NCBI RefSeq assembly: GCF_030272615.1
Contig: NC_081412.1
Location: 696,826,083-696,890,082 of the forward strand
DNA length: 64,000 bases
Origin: Cryptomeria japonica
Lineage: Eukaryota > Streptophyta > Pinopsida > Cupressales > Cupressaceae
Reading direction: 5' to 3'
A program made the translations under genes and the position numbers. Shown piece by piece: positions 22,474-32,326 of the stretch; position 1 is the stretch's first letter, and every line of letters begins with the position of its first letter. Under the pieces are notes generated by a model that saw only the letters and a program-made list of their open reading frames with translations, did not search any database and was not told the origin of the DNA.

Positions 22474-23871
22474 GGTGACATGGATCCATCACATAGCATA
22501 GACAGGGATGTAGGTTGCAACACTTCTACCGAGCAGGTAAACCTCATTGTAATTATACAAATTAGATAGAAGCAAATTGTTACATTATTATGTTCTTTTC
22601 TTGAGTGTTTTAGAGTAATTTTGATAGTGTTAATGATATTCTTGTCATAGATGGATGTTTGGGGAAAGGGAAAGGGAGCTGTAGTACCTGAGCACCTCTC
22701 TAGGGATGTGGAGTCAACAGGATTAAGTGATGATGACATCAAAAATTCCACAAACCCTATAGAATTGATAAAAAATTCTATTAGAAAAATTAGTAGAGAG
22801 ATTGTTGCTTTGGCATCCGTGGAGCCTTAGACTGATGAGATACAAGAGAGGGTGCAAAAATTGATGTGAACAATAGAAAACTTGCAAGTAAGTAGTAATG
22901 AAAGCTTTAATTATAACAAAAGTTCAATAATGGTTTATATTTAATACTCTTTTATGTCATTAACTAAAATATGTATGTGTTGTTTTTACAGAAATTTATG
23001 TGTCCTCATCAACCTAGTGGCCATGGTCAGGGTATTGTAGGTAGTTCAGGTTATGAAAATTTTCTTGGCTTATCACTTTGAATACCCAAAACACATCATA
23101 CTTGATACTGTCAATGTTCATAATAAAGGTTCATCCTTGTTTACAATTCTTGCAGTTTTCATTTAATTAATGTTTTATATATTTAATGTATTATTCTTCA
23201 GGTGTTGTCAATGTTCCTGTGCAAATGTTGCCTCATCAGAGGTTAGCCCCACCTATATTGCCGACTGTAATGTCAGCAACACACAGCATGCAAACATCCT
23301 CTACTGCACGTCATGTTTGCTCGCCCACTGTTGGTAGATCCCTCTTTTTCTCTATCTTCTGTTATGTGTTTATTTCCATTGAAGCGTTCTTTCTTGGGGG
23401 CATTTCATAGTGGATTCATTTTCTGTAGCAAGAGATGCACATGAGGATGCACCAGAGGTGACTACTGCTGATAAAATACCATTATTTCCTAGATCTTTTC
23501 GTATTGCTAGTATGAGAACGTTGCAGGCCACATTGGTGGTGAGCAACGAAGAATTGATTCCCTTAAAGATACAAAAGGTTCCAGGTACTTTAAAATTATT
23601 ATTATATAGTCTAATTATAATTTACTTACTGATCACTCATTTTGGACTAATGATCCCATGAATTTTTTGCAGGAAATGCTATTTTTTATAAAAATCTTCA
23701 TGACATTGCATTGCAGATATTTGGGCCCACCATCATTGCTAGAATAGTTTTCCTTTGATCCATTTCTTGAACTATAATAAAGGTAGCTTGAGTTCATTTC
23801 TAAATCTAACAGGTTTGTTTTTGCTTTAAAAGGTGGAATGACCAAGAAAAAAGGTTAAAAGATGAATTGAC
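22474..23871 (+). pseudogene. Downstream exons of the SET-like CACTA gene
   Basis: A chain of candidate exons with GT/AG edges follows the SET-like exon: 22474-22536, 22651-22887 (MDVWGKGKGAVVPEHLSRDV and a helical IRKISREIVALASVEP), 22992-23128, 23202-23333 (VPVQMLPHQRLAPPILPTV), 23411-23584, 23673-23782 and 23833-23871 (RWNDQEKRLKDEL). The last is cut at 23872 by a copia LTR. The region is low in recognisable domains. I infer it belongs to the same transcript as the SET-like exon from spacing and strand. A separate TNPA-like gene is an alternative. Confidence 0.4.
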
Positions 23872-24951
23872 TATTGGCATGATGATTGTAATGTATTCAT
23901 CATATGTTATTGATGAAACACTCACACACACACATATGATTATATTGACTACCGGTGTAACTTTAATTGTTTATACTGTCACCGGTATACTTAGTGGTTA
24001 ATCTCTAACCGGTATGTGCATAAGAGACAACCTATGGTTATACTAAGTCGACACCAAGATGAAGATCAAGATGGAGATCAAATGGAGATCATGATAGAAG
24101 ATTGGAGGATAATGGTTTATATGTTTTACTCAAACTAGTATTTGATTGTTCCAACCGATATTTGTTGATTTTGTGATGAGTTGCCACAAATCATGATAAG
24201 TTATCCCACTGACTGTTTGGCGGTAATTTTTGTGATGAGTTATGATCATTTGACTAGATACACTCCACCTAGGAAATTGTGTTATGATTTCTTAAGACCG
24301 ACATGAAATCATAATATTTATATATTGACATCACAGTGAATTATGTTATGTGATGTACAATAAGTGAAAGTGTTATGCTGTAAAGAGTTAGGTTGTAGAC
24401 TATGCAAAAGAGTAGTGTTGAGAATGTTTAGAAGGATCTGATCAAGGAAGTATTGTGCTACTGAGAATAGATCAAACCAATCCTGTTGCTTTCTAACAAT
24501 TACAACAGAATCAAATCCCCTAACCGAGTAAGCTCTAACAAGCTTCAATGTATAAATCCTCTAACAGGGTGATCCATTAGTTTGGATTCAGAAATCCTCC
24601 AGTGAGCTTACTCCTAACAGGCTACTTCCTTTAACAGGGTATAAGATTCTAATCAAGATTTGGGATCTCTAAAAAGATTCACTCCTAACAGAGCACTTTG
24701 TAGACCTTAACCGGTCAGTTATCTATTACTGCAGATAGTTAACTTGTGAGTTCCATCTCACCATGGTTTTTACCTATTTGTGTTTTCCACGTACAAACAC
24801 TTGTGTTATTGTGGATGTTTTTATATCATTTTGGATTGCATGCATTGTGTTTAAAAGATTTGTTAAGTTAATCTACCGGTTAGTGTTTGAAGTAGTTTTA
24901 TTTTTGGTGTCACTGATTCACCCCCCCTCTCAGTGCTTTTCAAGTCCATCA
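23872..24951 (+). repeat. 5' LTR of second copia-type element
   Basis: 1080 bp, beginning TATTGGCATGATG (the usual TGTTGG with G to A) and ending AGTCCATCA. It contains CACACACACACACA near 23930, repeated CTAACMRGGT phrases (24515-24715), GTGAGTTCCATCTCACC and a C-run before the end. It is related in layout, but not identical, to the 13103 element's LTR. Confidence 0.85.
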
Positions 24952-24970
24952 ATTGGTATCAGAGCCTAAC
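24952..24970 (+). promoter_or_regulatory. Primer binding site of second copia-type element
   Basis: ATTGGTATCAGAGCCTAAC lies directly after the LTR. It is the exact initiator-Met tRNA complement pattern. Confidence 0.88.
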
Positions 24971-25013
24971 TTCTTTGAAGCTTAATCGCTTAGAAGGTAG
25001 TCTTGAAACCACC

Positions 25014-26238
25014 ATGGGGGATATGAGTTACCCTGAGATGGCTAGAGAGATAGAAGCTAGCAGAAATGAGATAGAAAACCTCAGGGTCAAACTGAAAGCT
25101 TCACAATTCAAAAGGAGATAGCTAACTGAACAACTGTTAGAGATATTTGATAATAGTTCTTCAGATGAAGCCAACATTGATGCTTTAGTAGAGGAAGTTG
25201 AAAAGTTAAATGGTGAGAAGATGAACCTAAGGAGAGAGTTGGAAAGTCTTACTATCCACATGAGTTAGGAATTGGAAGCCAAAAGAGCTGCTGAAGATCT
25301 TATCAAGGAAAGTGATCAAGAGATTGCCAAGATCAAGTGAGAAAATGCCACTATGCATGAGCATTTGGTTGTTGGAAGAGAAGAAAAGGAGAACTTACAA
25401 CTAGATCTTGAACTTGCATCATCTCTGAGAGAGAACTTGTCAAAACACAATGAAGATCTCACAAGACAGCTTACCGAAGTCAATGAGAAATTGGAGAAGT
25501 TCAATATAAGTTCTACCATGCTGGAAGAACAAATCCAATCACAGAGGATGAAAGGTGATACCTCTGGACTTGGTTTTCACACATCTGAGAAAGGTGAGTC
25601 CTCCGGTATGAAGAACAAATTTGCTCCTAAGATCAAGAAGCCTATCGGTAAGAAGGTCTTTAAACTTGTTTGTTTTATTTGCCATAAACCTGGTCACACT
25701 ACAAACATTTGTAGAGACAAACCTAATAGAAATGGAAGCTACAATGCTAATGCTAGGTACGTGTCCAGGAAATTTGAAGGTTATTGCTTCATATGTGGAA
25801 TGTATGGACATAGATCTGTTGAGTGAAGATATAGAGAAAATAAGCTTGTACCACATATGCATCCAAGGCCAAATGGCAACCGGATAAGGAATTTTGACAA
25901 CCGGGTAAACTTGAACTGGCAAAGACCCTACGACAACTGGTTTAGTCCTTTTGAGATGGAAAAGGTAACAAATGTTATTTGCACCATATGTAATAACTTT
26001 TGTCATGTGGTTATGGACTACAGAAGAAGAACATGAAGAGGAAATGCAGGACCTAGGAGATTATCTGGTATGCCCTCCTATCACTGCAACAAACCGGGGC
26101 AATTGGCAAAATTTTGCAGATCCAGAAATAGCAAACCGGTCAATTCTTCTAATGATCATAAAGGTAAACAGAAAGTTATTATTGAAGAAACAAGAGAGGA
26201 AATGAATTGGATTTGGAAAAAGAAGAAGAGTGATACTC
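25014..26238 (+). pseudogene. copia-type gag with coiled coil and four zinc knuckles
   Basis: The start at 25014 has a strong context (CCACCATGG). The frame encodes MGDMSYPEMAREIEASRNEI and about 200 residues of Glu/Lys/Leu-rich heptad sequence, a likely coiled coil. Then come CFICHKPGHTTNIC (about 25671), CFICGMYGHRSVE with a stop in place of the final Cys (25824), CTICNNFCHVVMDY (about 25980; G to C and C to Y changes) and CNKPGQLAKFC (about 26077; H to Q). Four CCHC-type knuckles is more than the usual one of copia gag. Stops at 25119, 25262, 25339, 25824 and later mean no intact product. It would bind the element RNA during packaging. Confidence 0.8.
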
Positions 26239-26776
26239 ATTGATAAAGGAAATTGTTCCTTCACCTAGTGAAGAGAACCCTGTACCGGTGAACTAAGCCT
26301 TGTCATATGGCTAAGGGGAACTTAAACAAAAAATCCACCTCTGTACCCCTTGAGATGAATGAGTGGTAAGAAATTTTGGTAACTTTTGTTAAAATGTTAT
26401 CAATCGGTTTACTCCTTGAGCGGTTAAATTAGGGTTTGAAACCCTAACGGGCAAGAATTTAATGCAGTAGGTAAAAAGAATAAAAGAAAGTTTTTACTTT
26501 GTCATTTTTACCCTAGCGCATTCAAGAAATAAATTTGGAGTGCTTGCTAAGCTGAGAAAGATTGTTTTGTTGTCAATTACCGAATTGCTTTGTGATTTGC
26601 ATAATCAAGCTGAATTGAAGGTTGCAGAAAGTCAAACTAGTGTGCACTTGGGCATTCAACTGGCAAACAAAGTAGCATGTGTGAGAATAAGGTATTTCTT
26701 TGAATACTATTTCTTCGAAGTCTTGTTCATCTGCAATGGTGTCATCTTCAAAATCTGTAGAGAGGTTAATGATTAC
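26239..26776 (+). other. Post-gag sequence of the second copia-type element
   Basis: A non-conserved stretch with an open frame of 85 codons from 26540. Near its end another frame gives SLNTISSKSCSSAMVSSSKS then VERLMIT, which looks like the N-terminus of a protein. It stops at GATTAC, where the reverse family-A LTR begins. I think this may be the start of the unknown reading frame that resumes at 31912 or later, but that link is unproven. Confidence 0.35.
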
Positions 26777-28229
26777 TGTATGCGAGAAAAGCGGTGAAAT
26801 GAAATTGAAATTACATAAATTCAAAGACTTTCCCACACACCAATGGGACTCTTGGTGCAAGTTATGGAGCTATGTGGAATAGCTCAACTTCCCAAGGGGT
26901 GTTCCATTGTTCTCTATCTCACAAGACCCCTCAAAACAATGCCTTTTCTCTCAGATCACTGAGCAAAGTGACTTAGGGATGACAATCATGAGAATGAGGG
27001 ATGCTTTTGATCAATCTTAGTATGAATGCATCCTATCTATGCACGATTTTAGATATGAACTAAGCTAGTGATGATAAGATGAAAAGATTAGCAAAATACT
27101 ATCCTAACATTGTATACTAGTTTATATGATTAACTAAGATAATGGAAATGCTTCTAAAAATGATTATTAGATTATATTTCTATTTCAAAGAGAGACTAAA
27201 TGCTTGCTAAAAATGAGTATAAGTGTGATGCTAAAGGCTTGGATCATGTTGAAGAAGGAATGAGCTCTATTTATAGGGAAAATAGGGCAATGGATGGTCA
27301 AGATTGGATAATCTTATCAAGGGTTAGGATTGAAAGTTATCAATCCATGTTTACAATTCTCACCAATGAAATGGTGACAATTGTCAACATAAGATTGCTT
27401 GAGAGGAGATGTAAGAAGCATTAAATGCTTGAGAAGACCTCATGGTTACCTTAGGAGGTAAGGGTTGTCCATTGGATAAACCTTTTACCCAAAGGATAAA
27501 CTCTTGTGCAAGGGTTAACGGAATAACCATGGTGAAAGCAATAAATTCTTGATGAGACACTATGGTTAGATGAGGGTTGAGTTAGGCAAAAAGTATCTAA
27601 CCATGCCACAAAGGGTTAGTTAACCATTAATGGTTTGGAAGACTTTGGGGAAAAATTTGTACGAGTCCTTCCAAATTTGGGGGTATTCAACAAGTTATCT
27701 TGTTGAAGGCATAAAGGCTTGAGTTCCTTTGGAAGACTTTACTCCAAATTTGAGAAGTGACATCCTCAAATGTAGGGAAAGGGGATAATTGAAGGGTGTA
27801 GGCTTAACAGATTAGGATTAGATGGGTTCTAGAAGAATTTAGAAAGGGGTTTAGGAGGCAAGTGGGAGATGTAGGATTTTTCAAGTGGGTGGGAAAAATA
27901 GAATTAATTAAAATAAATTGCTTTATTTCAATTGTGGTTGCAAGTGGAGGATTTAAATAAATTAGATTTATTTATTTAGAGTGAACAATTTAATTAAATG
28001 TAAATTTAATTAAAAGTAGAGAGAAGGGATTTAATTAAATAAAATGATTTATTCAATTAAATGATGTGAAAGGCTTAAGTGAATTTAAGTAAATAAATTG
28101 ACTAATTTATTTAATCAAATAGAGGAACGTGGATGATTTAATTAAATTAGATTTAACTAAATAGAGGAGTGAGAATAAAATGAACATTAAATATTCATTT
28201 AGGAATGTGGTCATTTTTATATGTCTACA
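26777..28229 (-). repeat. Family A LTR, reverse copy (3' LTR of a truncated element)
   Basis: The minus strand runs from TGTAGACATATAAAAATGAC to CTCGCATACA and matches the plus-strand copies at 32327-33798 and 48580-49991. A TATA box with GAGCTC downstream (27263-27276) is conserved in all three. It is a 3' LTR, because a family-A polypurine tract abuts its 5' edge at 28230. ATTAC flanks it on the left. The matching 5' LTR of this element is missing. Confidence 0.88.
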
Positions 28230-28244
28230 TTTTGCCCCTCTTTG
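28230..28244 (-). promoter_or_regulatory. Polypurine tract of reverse family A element
   Basis: The minus strand reads CAAAGAGGGGCAAAA directly before TGTAGACAT. The same tract precedes the 3' LTR of family B at 45086. Confidence 0.85.
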
Positions 28245-28586
28245 AAGTGACGTGTGTGCACATGTTGATTCAAAGAAAATTGACGTGTCGTTAAAATTTG
28301 ATCATGATGTCGTGTATCGAGATGTCAATGTCATGCCCTAGATTTGATAAATGATGCCCTAGATTTGATAAATGATGTTGATAATGCCCCCTCGGGAGAT
28401 GAATCAAAAAATTGAAGATTTGGTTGATTTTGATAATTGTTGTAGATTTGATCGTATTTTTAATATTTTGTCTATGTGGAATGTGCCAATTTGATTCATT
28501 TCCCGATAATGATGTTTGTTAGGGTTAGAAGCGAGACCATGAGCAATTTACATGTTCCACTGCCTAACCTTAATATCTGTTTACCC

Positions 28587-28594
28587 TATAAAAA
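28587..28594 (+). promoter_or_regulatory. TATA-like box of the antisense gene in family A
   Basis: CCCTATAAAAAGG lies about 80 bp before an ATG at 28670, on the strand opposite to the retrotransposon. The family-B antisense gene has a TATA-like box at a similar distance. Confidence 0.45.
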
Positions 28595-28669
28595 GGTAAA
28601 AAGTGGTTTGATTTGTATCATTTGTGCTTGTTGACTTTGAAGAAATGGACATTTGAAGAGAAAGACAAA

Positions 28670-28744
28670 ATGTCGGTTCCCCATGCTTCTCATTGATTTG
28701 AGCGCGTTCGTTGGTACCGGAGGCCCGCCACATATGGACCACCT
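28670..28744 (+). pseudogene. Candidate first exon of antisense gene, family A copy
   Basis: ATG at 28670 opens MSVPHASH, a stop, then FERVRWYRRPAPHMDHL, followed by a consensus donor CCTGTAAGT. The position (just inside the 3' LTR and opposite to the element), the upstream TATA and the donor mirror the first exon of the family-B antisense gene at 44644-44721, which also carries a (V/M)DHL motif. What follows is a long repeat-filled stretch that I read as intron. The PMD-coding exon itself is not visible in this truncated copy; the frame RLGVFYSSRLNSVPSATIHT after TGACAG at 31911 might be its beginning. Confidence 0.35.
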
Positions 28745-28831
28745 GTAAGTCATCGAATTTTACCCCTCTTTGCTTTTTGTTTTATCTTTTTTGGTCACAT
28801 TTTTCAATTTTTATGTCGAAATTTCATGGCT

Positions 28832-29280
28832 TAGCACATAGGGTACGCACCCTAGTGCATACGATAAAAACCATAGTGCGTAGAGTTTTAAAACTAGGGT
28901 AGCGTCGGGGTTAAGTTCTCTAGCGCGTAGCCAATGTAGGCTAGCACATCAGGTAGATTTATCGCATAGGGCTAATAGGATAGTGCATAGGGGGGAAAGG
29001 GTAGCGTGTAGGTGAAAACAATGCATAGGGTTAGCAGGGTTGCACATGGGTAGAATAGGATAGCGCATAGGGTTAGAGTTGCAGTGCATGGGTGGATTAG
29101 GATAGCGTGCAGGTGTTTTCTAGCACATAGGGTTAGAGGGGTGGCGCAAGGGTAGAATGGGGTAGCACATAGGAAAGGTTTAGCACATAGGGTAAAGTCA
29201 GTAGTGCATAGCGAGGTTTGGCTAGCGCATAGGTAGCAACTTAGCACGTAGAGAAAGGGTCTTAGCGCGTAAGCAGAAAA
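28832..29280 (+). repeat. TAGCGCATAGGG phrase array
   Basis: About 20 degenerate copies of a 10 to 13-base phrase (TAGCRYRTAGGG) are separated by short unique spacers of roughly 5 to 15 bases. The same phrase is scattered through the 5' leader of the family A element at 50100-50360 and 51850-52240. Here it follows the candidate antisense first exon, and so lies in its intron. Confidence 0.8.
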
Positions 29281-30507
29281 TGTAGGGGAAAGTATGATTT
29301 TGTGAGGTAGATGAATGAAGATAGGTTGGGGTAAGTAGGTGTCTACCAATTTTTCTGGGATAGGTGTGATAGCCAATCTGCGTGCCTGCTGTGCAGATGT
29401 GTGTTTTGTTTTGATAAATTTTTAGATTTGTCGTTTGTTGAATTTCCAAGCTGATTGTTTGAATGGTGATCTTGATGTGTCTGTTGTTTTAGATTTTTTA
29501 TTTGTTTTTGTCATGAATATGATGTCTAATATGAGTTCCGATATGGTGTCTGATATGAGTCTATTGATATGGATTTTGTTTGTTTGATATGGATTTTGAT
29601 GGATAAAAACTTGGTTTGATTTGTGTTGTTTCAAGTTGATATGAATGGTGATGTTTGATATGGTTTTGATTTGATGTGGGAACTGATATGAAACTTTATA
29701 TGATTTTTAATGTTTCAAGTTGATATGAATCTAATGTTGATATGGATTTGATATGAAACTTGATTTGATTTGCAGTGTTTCAAGTTGATATGAATTTTGA
29801 TATGTTGATATGGATTTGATTTGATGTGGGAACTGATATGAAACTTGATTTGATTTTCAGTGTTTCAAGTTGATATGAATATGATGTTGATATGGATTTG
29901 ATATGAAACTTGATTTGATTTGCAGTGTTTCAAGTTAATATGAATTTTGATATGTTGATATGGATTTGATATGAAACTTGATTTGATTTGCAGTGTTTCA
30001 AGTTAATATGAATTTTGATATGTTGATATGGATTTGATTTGATGTGGGAACTGATATGAAACTTGATTTGATATTCAGTGTTTCAAGTTGATATGAATCT
30101 GATGTTGATATGGATTTGATTTGATGTGGGAACTGATATGAAACTTGATTTGATATTTAGTGTTTCAAGTTGATATGAATTTTGATATGTTGATATGGAT
30201 TTGATTTGATGTGGGAACTGATATGAAACTTGATTTGATATTCAATGTTTCAAGTTGATATGAATCTGATGTTGATATGGATTGGATTTGATGTGGGAAC
30301 TGATATGAAACTTGATTTGATATTCAGTGTTTCAAGTTGATATGAATCTGATGTTGATATGGATTTGATATGAAACTTGATTAGATTTTCAGTGTTTCAA
30401 GTTGATATGAAGTTGATATTGATATGGATTTGATTTGATGTGAAACTTGATTAGATTTTCAGTGTTTCAAGTTGATATGAATATGATGTTGATATGGATT
30501 TGATATG

Positions 30508-31592
30508 GGGTGAACTCACAATAATGGTTCCCACTTTTTTGCCACTTTTGACACTGAGATGTACATTTTTAAAATAATCTTCAACTTCCGAGAACTATAA
30601 CTTTTAAACTATTAAAAATTTGAAGATGATGTAAATTAGTGATTTCTAGCATTTTGTTTGTAGATTCTATATACATTTTTTTCAATTTTTTTTGATGGAT
30701 TTTTAAAAAAATCTTCCATCTCCCTCGAAAAGTAGTTTTTTACAACAAACTACATTTTTTAAGATTGAGGTGCCTCCCGAAACGTATAAATTTTTTTCTA
30801 TAAATGATAAAAACTCAATTCTTTCGAATTTTGGTTTGTAACATCAATATCCAGGGCTTGCATTTGGTTTTATAGTGATATGCTCAATATTTTTCATTTT
30901 ATAAAGTTTTGAAGTCCGACTAGTCATAATTTAGACATAGGTTTACGTTTGAACACATAACTTGTTCTATATAAATCGAAATTCAATTTTATTTTTTTTG
31001 TTAGAAAGAAGACATCAATACCAGGGGCATAGATATTTTTCAAATTTTTTTTGAATTAGTTTCTTATTTTTCCCAATGCGTTGAACTGAGAAGTTCATCT
31101 TCGATGAAAAACTAATTTTCCATAAAATTAAAAAAACAAGAACATAATAAATTCAAAATATAACAAAATTATACTCGTTGGAAAGCTTGCTCCGAGTACT
31201 ACAATCTAATATTTTTGGGTTATCAAGATTATTTCATTCGTGCTTTGAACCAGAGCTCCGAAGTCATTAATTCTTTAGAATTCTAATTTTTTTTGGGAGA
31301 AACCTCAAATTAGAGGGTTCGAATGAACAGTACTTCGAGCGAATGGGGTTCGCTCGAATCCATTATGGTTCGAGCGAACCCCCATTCGCTCAAACCAATA
31401 GGCTTGATTTCGGCCTGTACAAAGTCACCCGTGGTTCGAGCGAACCCAGGTCCACAACATGGTTCACTCGAACTCCCAGGGGTAGTTCGAGCGAATACCA
31501 CTATTTCGCTCGAACACCTAGAAAATCGAAGTTCCCACTTTTGCCAAATTCCTTCGTTGGCAAAAGTGGGAACCAGCTTTGTGAATTCACCC
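30508..31592. mobile_element. 1.1-kb terminal-inverted-repeat DNA element (MITE-like)
   Basis: The left end GGGTGAACTCACAA continues to GGTTCCCACTTTT and GCCA. The right end is its reverse complement with few changes (TGGCAAAAGTGGGAACC through GTGAATTCACCC), so the inverted termini are about 35 bp. TATG flanks both sides, a possible 4-bp target duplication, though the host array is itself GATATG-rich. No transposase is encoded. The right third carries eight copies of a 10-bp motif in strictly alternating orientation. The superfamily cannot be assigned. Confidence 0.75.
31334..31514. repeat. Alternating TTCGAGCGAA / TTCGCTCGAA motifs
   Basis: Forward copies start at 31334, 31369, 31435 and 31486. 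Inverse copies start at 31349, 31385 (TTCGCTCAAA), 31463 (TTCACTCGAA) and 31505. A more degenerate copy lies at 31318. The order is F-R-F-R-F-R-F-R, CpG-rich in an AT-rich setting, and close to the right terminus of the inverted-repeat element. This is the kind of subterminal array that transposases bind, which is inference. Confidence 0.8.
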
Positions 31593-31911
31593 TATGATGT
31601 GAAACTTGATTAGATTTTTAGTGTTTCAAGTTGATATTGATATGGATTTGATTTGATGTGGGACTTGATTAGATTTTCAGTGTTTCAAGTTGATATGAAG
31701 TTGATATTGATATGGATTTGATTTGATGTGGGACTTGATTAGATTTTCAGTGTTTCAAGTTGATATGAAGTTGATATTGATATGGATTTGATTTGATGTG
31801 AAACTTGATTAGATTTTTAGTGTTTCAAGTTGATATAAAGTTGATATTGATATGGATTTGATTTGATGTGGGAATTAACATTGGACATGTTTTGTTTATG
31901 ACAGGAGCGGC

Positions 31912-32326
31912 TTGGAGTATTTTACTCTAGTAGACTAAATAGTGTTCCATCAGCAACAATTCATACAATGTATAAGATGATAGCTAAAAATGAAGATTAT
32001 GATCTTTGTGAGGCAATTAGAAGACAATTGTTTCAAAGTTTACAATCTATTAAAAAGGACAACAATCAAAAGTTCAAATATGGTCAACTATTAGTTGGGT
32101 TATTCTTCTATTTGCAGAACTTTCCATCGGGAATTGGAGACATTGAATGGTCAAAAGACCTATCGGTCACTGCACAAATCAAGAACATCATTAAGGCTAT
32201 AAGAAATACTTTCCTTGTAGCTTTGAATAAGTATTTTAATGAATTTCAAAAAAATATGAGCATGAGAATGAGATTACCACAAGATGTGGTAAAGCACTTT
32301 GCAAAAGATATAGTCTTCACTATTAC
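31912..32326 (+). pseudogene. Unknown TE-borne protein, piece 1
   Basis: Open for 123 codons from 31968, with in-frame sequence upstream to a TGACAG acceptor-like site. It reads MYKMIAKNEDYDLCEAIRRQ, LLVGLFFYLQNFPSGIGDIE and MRLPQDVVKHFAKDIVFTIT. I do not recognise the family. It is not RT, integrase, protease or gag. The frame is interrupted at 32326 by a solo LTR flanked by ATTAC and continues at 33799. It seems to occupy the pol position of the second copia-type element. The first 50 bases may instead come from the truncated family A element. Confidence 0.5.

Larger units (their letters stand above)
4500..23871 (+). mobile_element. CACTA (En/Spm) DNA transposon, decayed and multiply interrupted
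   Basis: Colinear fragments of a tnp2-type transposase run from about 4530 to 12850: transposase-associated N-terminus, tnp2 core, then the regions matching DUF4218/DUF4216 and an Asp/Gly tail. A second multi-exon gene with a SET-like domain follows at 21609. Insertions split the element: a TRIM at 5819, an LTR-like block at 7304, a copia at 13103, and a second copia LTR at 23872 that cuts the last visible exon. The left limit is approximate. I found no CACTA terminal repeat, and the right end is displaced beyond the window by nested insertions. Because of the stops it cannot now encode a functional transposase. Confidence 0.75.
23872..26776 (+). mobile_element. Second copia-type element, 5' part with LTR, PBS and gag
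   Basis: The 5' LTR (23872-24951), the initiator-Met primer binding site and a zinc-knuckle gag lie on the plus strand. The remaining internal sequence appears to continue, split by later insertions, as the unknown reading frame at 31912-32326, 33799-33903 and 46460-48527. No RT or integrase of this element is seen anywhere, and its 3' LTR would lie beyond the window. It sits within the last visible exon of the CACTA gene. Joining the split pieces into one element is inference. Confidence 0.7.
29510..31875 (+). repeat. Tandem array of about 65-85-bp GATATG-rich units
   Basis: About 16 units share GTGTTTCAAGTTGATATGA, TTGATATGGATTTGAT and GATATGAAACTTGATT blocks in variable combinations, giving unit lengths of roughly 60 to 85 bp. 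The inverted-repeat element at 30508-31592 interrupts the array. It contains no coding sequence. Unit-to-unit similarity is high, so it expanded after the surrounding insertion. Confidence 0.88.

Noticed and set aside
26573-26860. 95-codon minus-strand frame over the copia/LTR junction
   Set aside because: It crosses the insertion boundary at 26777, so it cannot be an ancestral gene.
28832-29280. CRISPR-like array of short repeats and spacers
   Set aside because: Repeats are only about 10 to 13 bases, degenerate and irregularly spaced, in plant-type DNA full of LTR elements, with no cas genes.
31323-31613. Overlapping open frames of 84 to 96 codons on both strands
   Set aside because: They arise from the alternating TTCGAGCGAA motifs and the inverted terminus of the DNA element. 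No protein similarity.
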